Source: Ktedonobacteraceae bacterium (GTDB lineage: Bacteria; Chloroflexota; Ktedonobacteria; Ktedonobacterales; Ktedonobacteraceae). Taken from it: a stretch of 5,077 nt of DNA. The stretch spans positions 1 to 5,077 of the forward strand of contig JAFMRP010000460.1 of NCBI GenBank assembly GCA_017354095.1, in the 5' to 3' direction. This document shows positions 1 through 5,077 of the stretch, in pieces. The translations under genes were made by a program, and so were the position numbers. The notes beneath the pieces were generated by a model, which saw nothing but the letters and a program-made list of their open reading frames with translations, had not been told where the DNA came from and did not search any database. The stretch's first letter is position 1; the number at the start of each line of letters is the position of its first letter.

Positions 1-98
1 CCGGCAAAAAAATGCGTGCTGGCGATCTTATAGAGCGCGTCGATAGCTGTTGTATAGTGTTGTGTGAGTTCTGTGGAAGTAGCCACTGATGGCTGCAT
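1..98 (-). CDS. Unrecognised protein, N-terminal 32 residues only (runs off left edge)
   Basis: An open reading frame starts at ATG (98-96) on the minus strand and stays open to the window edge. The start is supported by an AAAGGAG Shine-Dalgarno at 105-111 with a 6-nt spacer, and by an in-frame TGA four codons upstream (112-114 on the plus strand), so no longer start is available nearby. The visible product begins MQPSVATSTELTQHY and continues through a segment rich in A, I, L and Y. It looks soluble, with no signal peptide or membrane segment. I do not recognise the family and too little is visible to assign one. It is divergent from the TetR gene, with 199 nt between the two start codons, an arrangement often seen for targets of TetR regulators. 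The call as a gene rests on the strong ribosome site plus the uninterrupted frame. Confidence 0.6.
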   Translation of the reverse strand, partial: MQPSVATSTELTQHYTTAIDALYKIASTHFFA

Positions 99-135
99 AA
101 ATCTCTCCTTTCAGGTGCTGCAAATCGTCTGCCAG

Positions 136-165
136 TTGCTTGCCCGCGCAACCGTCGTCTATAAT
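136..165 (+). promoter_or_regulatory. Candidate sigma-70-type promoter for the tetR-pccB operon
   Basis: TTGCTT (136-141) is followed after 18 nt by a perfect TATAAT (160-165). Transcription would start near 172, leaving a leader of about 126 nt before the ATG at 298. It is the best plus-strand promoter match in the intergenic region. A short 5-bp inverted repeat (GTTGC 135-139, GCAAC 148-152) lies across the -35 and spacer. Confidence 0.55.
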
Positions 166-188
166 ACTAGGGTTCGATCATCCAGCAA
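161..188 (-). promoter_or_regulatory. Candidate promoter for the left-edge divergent gene
   Basis: Read on the minus strand, TTGCTG (183-188) and TATTAT (161-166) are separated by 16 nt. An alternative pairing in the same place is TTGATT (187-192) and TAGTAT (164-169) with 17 nt. Either would start transcription about 55 nt upstream of the ATG at 98. The -10 lies on the same A+T block as the plus-strand -10, so the two promoters would be mutually exclusive or co-regulated. This is a motif match only. Confidence 0.4.
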
Positions 189-200
189 TCAATAATCAAT
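187..200 (+). repeat. Perfect tandem repeat, 2 x AATCAAT
   Basis: Two adjacent exact copies of the heptamer AATCAAT occupy 187-193 and 194-200. On the minus strand they supply TTGATT hexamers, one of which could act as a -35 for the divergent gene. They lie just downstream of the predicted plus-strand transcription start. A function is not evident. Confidence 0.7.
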
Positions 201-206
201 CTTGTA

Positions 207-230
207 TTTTTGTTGAAAATTGAACACAAA
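207..230. promoter_or_regulatory. Candidate operator dyad for the TetR regulator
   Basis: This is a 24-bp imperfect palindrome centred between 218 and 219, with core TGTTGAAAATTGAACA (211-226). Nine of twelve base pairs are symmetric (207-209/228-230, 211-214/223-226, 216-217/220-221). TetR dimers bind palindromes of this general size near their own promoters. Its place in the leader, between the predicted start site and the regulator gene, would suit a roadblock or autorepression. The A+T-rich composition makes a chance dyad possible. Confidence 0.35.
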
Positions 231-297
231 AGGGTAATTGTTAAGTAATGGTCGGCGAGATCTTGAGAGAGATCGAGGAGAGACAGGAGTATGCGCT

Positions 298-925
298 ATG
301 GCGGCCTCGAAGAGGCGGGGGGACCGGCGTACCCAGCGTACGCGGCAGATGTTACAGCAGGCATTTCTGGAAGTCGCGCGCGAAAAGGGCTTTGCATCGA
401 CGAGCATCCAGGATATTACAGATCGAGCCAACGTCAATCGAGGGACCTTTTACCTTCACTTTACAGATAAATATATGCTGGCGGATACAATCATCCGCGA
501 GGACTTCCATCGCCTACTGACAGACACACTCCCTCCTATGTCCAGGTGGGATAGGAGAACACTGCATCTACTCATTCAAAGCATGTTGGACTACTTTGAG
601 AGAAAGTATCGCCATCGGCGTCTGCCTCACGATGTCGCCCTGCTGGTTGAGCAGGCAATTCATGAGGAGTTGACTGGCCTGCTTTTGACATGGCTCAAGC
701 AGTTGAAGCGCGCAGTGACTCGAGAGGCGGCGCCGCTGGAGACGATGGCCCGCGTTGTCAGCTGGGCGATCTTCGGAACGGCGCTCCAGTGGAGCCAGGA
801 AGAGACGACAATGTCTTCAGAGCAGATGGCGCATGCTATCCTGCTGGTGGTCCTGGAGGGGGTGTGTGATATACTGCCACATATGCATATTGCAGCCAAC
901 CCCCCATCAATGGAGATAATAAAAG

Positions 926-939
<14 letters not shown>
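298..939 (+). CDS. TetR/AcrR-family transcriptional regulator
   Basis: The product is a 213-residue one-component regulator, a normal length for TetR proteins. Residues about 12-60 form the TetR_N DNA-binding domain: helix 1 (TRQMLQQAFLEVAREKGF), then the helix-turn-helix SIQDITDRANVNRGTFYLHF at 36-55, with the family's signature G49-T50-F51-Y52 and the F55-x2-K58 lead into helix 4. Residues about 65-195 are the helical dimerisation and ligand domain, which does not reveal the ligand. I chose ATG 298 because AGGAG (285-289) sits 8 nt upstream. A TTG at 238 in the same frame would add 20 unconserved residues and has no well-spaced ribosome site. The stop overlaps the start of the carboxylase gene by 14 nt, so the two are co-transcribed and probably translationally coupled. 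By context it likely senses an acyl-CoA or fatty-acid signal and controls this operon; that is inference. Confidence 0.93.
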
Positions 940-2527
<1,588 letters not shown>

Positions 2528-2545
2528 GTAAGCGTGAATAGGGCA

Positions 2546-2587
2546 AAAATGGCGCCTCCAGAGCAAGTCCTCTGAAGGCGCCATTTT
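2546..2587. terminator. Strong Rho-independent terminator, probably bidirectional
   Basis: An 18-position stem (2546-2563 with 2570-2587) has a single C/A mismatch at 2558/2575 and a 6-nt loop (2564-2569). The core includes GGCGCC and is flanked by A-run/T-run ends. On the plus strand it ends in TTTTCTT, 18 nt after the pccB stop. On the minus strand the other side reads TTTTTG. It lies between two convergent operons and fits terminating both. Confidence 0.92.
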
Positions 2588-2629
2588 CTTACGTCACATG
2601 GACACATTAAGAAGCTTTTTTGGGGTGGA

Positions 2630-2887
2630 CTATACAAAATCCTGATCGACGTAACACCAGCGCCAGCTTTCACCGGGCTCGATGGAACGCATAATGGGAT
2701 GCTGAGTCGCATGAAAATGCGCAGTGGCGTGCTTATTCTTTGAAGAATCGCAGCAGCCAACGTGACCACAGATCAGACATTCACGCAAGTGAACCCAGGT
2801 ATCACCCATTTTCAGGCACTCTTCACAGCCATTGGTGCTAGGCGCGATATCACGGGCCTGGTCCAGGTGTGTACAGGAGGTTTTCAA
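2630..2887 (-). CDS. Small UBP-type zinc finger protein
   Basis: This 85-residue protein consists almost entirely of one ZnF-UBP domain. Candidate zinc ligands fit the family pattern: C5-x-H7, C21-x2-C24, C37-x2-C40, C45/C46, H53, H57, H59 and H63 followed by P64. The GESWRWCY segment at 72-79 resembles the aromatic C-terminal part of eukaryotic ubiquitin-binding fingers. In eukaryotes this fold binds the free C-terminus of ubiquitin. Bacterial stand-alone versions of about 80-100 residues are known, but I know of no established function. The start is TTG at 2887, with AAAGGAG 5 nt upstream and an in-frame TAG just above it. The only later ATG (residue 27) would discard four ligands. It is 96 nt downstream of the epimerase on the same strand, probably the last gene of that operon. 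No signal peptide is seen, so it should be cytosolic. Confidence 0.88.
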   Translation of the reverse strand: MKTSCTHLDQARDIAPSTNGCEECLKMGDTWVHLRECLICGHVGCCDSSKNKHATAHFHATQHPIMRSIEPGESWRWCYVDQDFV

Positions 2888-2892
2888 AGTGA

Positions 2893-2899
2893 CTCCTTT
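2893..2899 (-). promoter_or_regulatory. Ribosome binding site that fixes the TTG start of the zinc finger gene
   Basis: The minus strand reads AAAGGAG here, 5 nt before the TTG at 2887. It is the strongest evidence for the non-ATG start. The same frame has a TAG immediately upstream (2900-2902), so translation cannot begin earlier. Confidence 0.8.
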
Positions 2900-2983
2900 C
2901 TACAAGAAATGCGTTGACAAACGAAGCATGTTCCTTGCAATCTATACACGCGGCAACTAAACCCAAAGTGATACCTCAGGTAA

Positions 2984-3409
2984 TTAGACTCCTTCCTGCT
3001 CCTTTTCCACTTCTACCAGTTCTAGCAGTACACCGTGCGCCCCTTTAGGGTGAATGAAAAAGGCGCGGCCATCGGCTGATGGGCGTGGTTGTTCGTCCAG
3101 CACAGGTACGTCCTGCGCGCGCATCTCATCCAGAGCGGCATCGACGTCATCAACTTCCAGGCAGATATGGTGCAAACCCTCACCGCGCTTCTCCAGAAAC
3201 CGTGCCAGGCTAGAATCAGGATTGAGCGGCTCGACCAGTTCAATTTTGCTACCCTCGGGACCGCCAAGAGGCAAAAAAGCAATGCGTACCTGTTCTCCTG
3301 GCACCTCCTTGATCACCTTCGGTGTGATGCCCAGTGTATCGCGGTAAAATTGCAGAGCCTGCTCAATATTACGTACAATAATCGCTACATGGTCGATGCG
3401 TCTGGGCAT
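2984..3409 (-). CDS. mce: Methylmalonyl-CoA epimerase (VOC/glyoxalase fold)
   Basis: The 141-residue protein is close to the roughly 135-150 residues of bacterial methylmalonyl-CoA epimerases. It interconverts (S)- and (R)-methylmalonyl-CoA so that the B12-dependent mutase can make succinyl-CoA. Two beta-alpha-beta-beta-beta units are visible, about 4-62 and 77-134. Metal-site residues in the expected places are H7 (IDHVAI), E57 (KIELVEP), H81 (GLHHICLEVDD) and E130 (LLELVE). The GEQVRIAFLPLG segment at 38-49 and PDSSLARFLEKRGEGLHHI at 64-82 are typical of the epimerase rather than of generic glyoxalases. At the position where the Propionibacterium enzyme is described with Gln, this one has Glu57, a common variant. 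The start ATG 3409 has AAGGAG at 3418-3423 with an 8-nt spacer. It lies 26 nt after the DUF402 gene on the same strand, so they are probably co-transcribed, and it faces pccB, the preceding pathway step. Confidence 0.9.
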   Translation of the reverse strand: MPRRIDHVAIIVRNIEQALQFYRDTLGITPKVIKEVPGEQVRIAFLPLGGPEGSKIELVEPLNPDSSLARFLEKRGEGLHHICLEVDDVDAALDEMRAQDVPVLDEQPRPSADGRAFFIHPKGAHGVLLELVEVEKEQEGV

Positions 3410-3435
3410 ACAGGTCGCTCCTTAACAAGATACAT

Positions 3436-3999
3436 TTATGATCGCTCCTGACAGGAGGCCAGGTGAAAATCAGTGTGCTTGAGTTGGTGAGGAACATTGG
3501 CAAACAGGCCAACGCTCAGTTGTATGGAACTCGTGATCGTGCGAAGTGCCATCAGTGCGCTGATGCGCGTCTCTTCGCTGTAGGACAGCATATTGGCGGC
3601 CTGTTCAAACTCGGCCTGGGTCAGGATCTCATAGGAAAGATCTGGCTGAACCAGTACATTCAGGTCCAGGTCTACGAAGCGCAAGCGATCAAACTCAATC
3701 GTCGCGGGTTGAATAATCGAGGCATAGGTATATCGTAACGTCTCATTGTTATAGAAAGCGCTCAGCATATACCAGCGCTGTGGCCAGAAAAACTGCATGC
3801 AATTATAGCGCAATGGGCGCGTTCCGGTTGCCCAGCGCATAAGGGTACCCGCTGGCAACCAGATACGGATCATATCCCCAGCCATCTCTAGCGGCTGCTC
3901 ATCGCCCAGCTGCGTATGCTCATCCAGTTTATACGCTTGCCACGACCCGCGTAGCATTTGATCATAGCTACGACTCTCCACCAGCATTTCTCTTAGCAT
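3436..3999 (-). CDS. DUF402-family protein with an altered metal site
   Basis: This 187-residue protein resembles DUF402 proteins, a beta-barrel family that includes the nucleotide phosphatase NtdP and FomD. The supporting segments, in order, are RIWLPAGT (45-52), FFWPQRWYMLSAFYNNE (70-86), FDRLRFVDLDLNVLVQPD (103-120) and EILTQAEFEQA (124-134), followed by a helical tail. Family members usually carry a D-x-D-x-D trio and an LDEDE-like motif that bind divalent metal. Here these read D110-x-D112-x-N114 and L126-T-Q-A-E130, and the usual Asn of the preceding YxN strand appears to be Ser94. Phosphatase activity is therefore doubtful, and it may be a non-catalytic or repurposed member. ATG 3999 has AAGGGAG at 4006-4012 with a 6-nt spacer and a good promoter just upstream. 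It is the first gene of the minus-strand operon, 26 nt before the epimerase. The family call rests on motif resemblance from memory. Confidence 0.75.
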   Translation of the reverse strand: MLREMLVESRSYDQMLRGSWQAYKLDEHTQLGDEQPLEMAGDMIRIWLPAGTLMRWATGTRPLRYNCMQFFWPQRWYMLSAFYNNETLRYTYASIIQPATIEFDRLRFVDLDLNVLVQPDLSYEILTQAEFEQAANMLSYSEETRISALMALRTITSSIQLSVGLFANVPHQLKHTDFHLASCQERS

Positions 4000-4020
4000 A
4001 ATACACTCCCTTCATCGTAT

Positions 4021-4049
4021 ATCATACTACGCGAATACAGGAGTCTCAA
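4021..4049 (-). promoter_or_regulatory. Promoter of the DUF402-epimerase-zinc finger operon
   Basis: On the minus strand TTGAGA (4044-4049) and TATGAT (4021-4026) are separated by exactly 17 nt. Transcription would begin near 4014, giving a leader of about 15 nt that starts almost at the AAGGGAG ribosome site (4006-4012). Position, spacing and match are all good for a housekeeping-sigma promoter. No operator is evident. Confidence 0.7.
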
Positions 4050-4170
4050 CCCTTTTTGCTTCTCTCACCCCGCTTCCCACGTGTGTTGAGTACTTAGGTC
4101 ACCTTACCACAAAAGGGATTTGACAGCTACTCTGACAGATACGACCATCAAAGTAGCTGTAGCAATGGGA
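4050..4170. other. Noncoding gap beside the integrase; possible attachment-site region
   Basis: No gene or tRNA is seen here. The left part (4050-4078) is a pyrimidine-rich tract on the plus strand. The right part holds the repeats described separately (4121-4163). Attachment sites of integrative elements commonly lie next to the integrase gene, and this gap separates an ordinary metabolic operon from the integrase. It could therefore contain an element end, but no duplicated core can be identified within the window. Confidence 0.3.
4123..4160. repeat. 9-bp perfect inverted repeat downstream of the integrase
   Basis: ACAGCTACT (4123-4131) is the exact reverse complement of AGTAGCTGT (4152-4160), with 20 nt between. 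It begins 11 nt beyond the integrase stop codon. It lacks a T-run on the integrase strand (the following bases read CAAATCCCTTTT), so it is a poor intrinsic terminator. It could be a recombinase binding site or a weak hairpin. Adjacent to it, TGACAG occurs at 4121-4126 and 4133-4138, and GTAGC at 4153-4157 and 4159-4163. Confidence 0.6.
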
Positions 4171-5077
4171 TTAAGAGTCTCTAAAAAAGTCGTCTAAATC
4201 CTCCATCATTTTGCGCTGCATAGATGGTAACACATGGGAATACAAATCCATCGTAATGCCGATATTGCTATGGCCAAGAAGTTCCTGCACCAATTTCGGC
4301 TGTACCTTCATCTCTAGTAAGATGGTAGCGGCGCTGTGCCTCAGATCATGAATGCGTATGTCTGGGAGTCCAGCCTTGCGTAGCAGTTTTTTGAAGTGAA
4401 AGCGGAGATCGGTCACTTCAATATAGCGTCCTTGTTTGCCACTAAACACCAGATCGTGATCTTGCCAGTCTTCCGTAAGAGATCTCATCTGGGCCTGGCG
4501 CTCGCGATGTAAGTGTAGGGCTTCCAGTACAAATCTGGGGAGGAGTATTCTACGCTTGCTGCTCTCGGTCTTTGGCTCAGATTCGACCAGCCCTTTAACC
4601 AACCCCTTGCTACCAATTCGCGTTACGGTACGCCTGACATAGAGGCATTGCCCCGCAAAGTCTACATCGCTCCACCTGAGCGCCAACAACTCACCGCGTC
4701 GCATTCCCGTTGCTATGGCAAGCGTTAGAAGAGCTTCCAGAAACCAGTGCCCTTTTGCAGCTGCTAGCAGTGCCTGCGCTTGCTCTTTCGTGAGCGGTTG
4801 TATCTCATGTTTGACTCGACGAGGCTGTTTAACTTTCCCTTTCGCACAAACGTTATAGCCTATCAGTTTCCATTCTACAGCATCCGAAAAAGCTCTATGT
4901 AACATGCGGTGAATGGCTCGAACGGTTTCAGGTGCATATCCGTCTTTCAATCGCTGGCTATACAACGTCTGCACATGCTGTGAGGTAAGCTTTTGAAGCT
5001 GAATATGCCCAATAGCAGGAGTAATGTGATTCCTGATCAACTGCTCATAAGCAGCATAGCTTGTACTGCGCAGGTTA
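4171..5077 (-). CDS. Tyrosine recombinase / phage-type integrase, N-terminus beyond the window
   Basis: This is a site-specific recombinase that would integrate or excise a mobile element by a covalent 3'-phosphotyrosine intermediate. The frame is open to the right edge, with 12 codons beyond the TTG at 5040 reading NLRSTSYAAYEQ, which belong to the core-binding domain. The true start is therefore outside. Counting from the codon at 5040, residues 1-65 are the SAM-like core-binding domain (HITPAIG, LTSQHVQ) and about 83-285 the catalytic domain. All catalytic residues are visible: R114 (ATGMRRGELLALRW), K157 (PKTESSKRR), H231 and R234 (IHDLRHSAAT), H257 (LGHSNI) and the nucleophile Y267 (MDLYSHV). 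Similar integrases are about 370-400 residues, so roughly 70-100 residues are missing. It is not broken in the visible part. It is transcribed towards the DUF402 promoter, and the rest of its element presumably lies to the right. Confidence 0.93.
   Translation of the reverse strand, partial: NLRSTSYAAYEQLIRNHITPAIGHIQLQKLTSQHVQTLYSQRLKDGYAPETVRAIHRMLHRAFSDAVEWKLIGYNVCAKGKVKQPRRVKHEIQPLTKEQAQALLAAAKGHWFLEALLTLAIATGMRRGELLALRWSDVDFAGQCLYVRRTVTRIGSKGLVKGLVESEPKTESSKRRILLPRFVLEALHLHRERQAQMRSLTEDWQDHDLVFSGKQGRYIEVTDLRFHFKKLLRKAGLPDIRIHDLRHSAATILLEMKVQPKLVQELLGHSNIGITMDLYSHVLPSMQRKMMEDLDDFFRDS

Noticed and set aside
257..274. GAGATC direct repeat (257-262 and 269-274) ahead of the TetR gene as an operator
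   Set aside because: The copies are only 6 bp, the dyad symmetry is poor, and the surrounding purine-rich sequence makes chance repetition likely.
238..297. Longer TetR reading frame beginning at TTG 238
   Set aside because: It adds 20 residues unlike TetR N-termini, has AAAGGG only 3 nt before it, and the ATG at 298 has a well-spaced AGGAG.
2914..2941. Plus-strand TTGACA with TGCAAT 16 nt later, between the zinc finger gene and the epimerase gene
   Set aside because: The -35 is perfect but the -10 is weak. It would transcribe only antisense to the epimerase, with no plus-strand gene downstream. An antisense RNA cannot be supported from sequence alone.
2941..2966. Possible internal minus-strand promoter for the zinc finger gene (TTGGGT and TATAGA)
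   Set aside because: The spacing is only 14 nt and the -35 is poor, so readthrough from the upstream operon is the simpler explanation.
4123..4160. Inverted repeat read as a terminator of the integrase gene
   Set aside because: There is no T-run after the stem on that strand and the loop is 20 nt, so an intrinsic terminator is unlikely.
5038..5040. TTG at 5040 as the integrase start
   Set aside because: The frame stays open to the window edge with 12 more codons of typical core-binding domain sequence, so the gene begins outside the window.

Overview
This window looks like bacterial chromosomal DNA at about 50% G+C. It has short intergenic gaps, AAGGAG-type ribosome binding sites and sigma-70-like promoters. 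The gene set is a propionyl-CoA carboxylase beta subunit, a methylmalonyl-CoA epimerase, a small bacterial UBP-type zinc finger protein and a DUF402 protein. That set would fit Chloroflexota (Ktedonobacteria-like) or an actinobacterial relative, but this placement is inference from protein character only and I hold it loosely.

Layout. (1) Positions 1-98, minus strand: the first 32 codons of an unrecognised gene running off the left edge. (2) Positions 99-297: a divergent intergenic region with a good plus-strand promoter, an overlapping minus-strand -10, a 7-bp tandem repeat and an A+T-rich dyad that could be the regulator's operator. (3) Positions 298-2527, plus strand: a two-gene operon, a TetR-family regulator overlapping by 14 nt the gene for an acyl-CoA carboxylase carboxyltransferase of the propionyl-CoA type (pccB). 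(4) Positions 2546-2587: a strong, probably bidirectional terminator. (5) Positions 2630-3999, minus strand: a likely operon of DUF402 protein, methylmalonyl-CoA epimerase and a TTG-initiated UBP zinc finger protein, driven by a well-spaced promoter at 4021-4049. (6) Positions 4050-4170: a noncoding gap with inverted and direct repeats. (7) Positions 4171-5077, minus strand: a tyrosine recombinase (integrase) with a complete catalytic domain whose N-terminus lies beyond the right edge. It probably marks the border of an integrated element.

How it fits together. PccB (with an alpha/biotin subunit not seen here) makes (S)-methylmalonyl-CoA, and the epimerase converts it to the (R) form used by methylmalonyl-CoA mutase. 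The two enzymes sit in convergent operons, so this is a split propionyl-CoA to succinyl-CoA module. The TetR protein plausibly regulates its own operon and perhaps the divergent gene at the left edge. I do not see a clearly new system. The points most worth checking are the DUF402 protein with an apparently degraded metal site, the UBP finger protein sharing an operon with it, and the repeat-bearing DNA next to the integrase.
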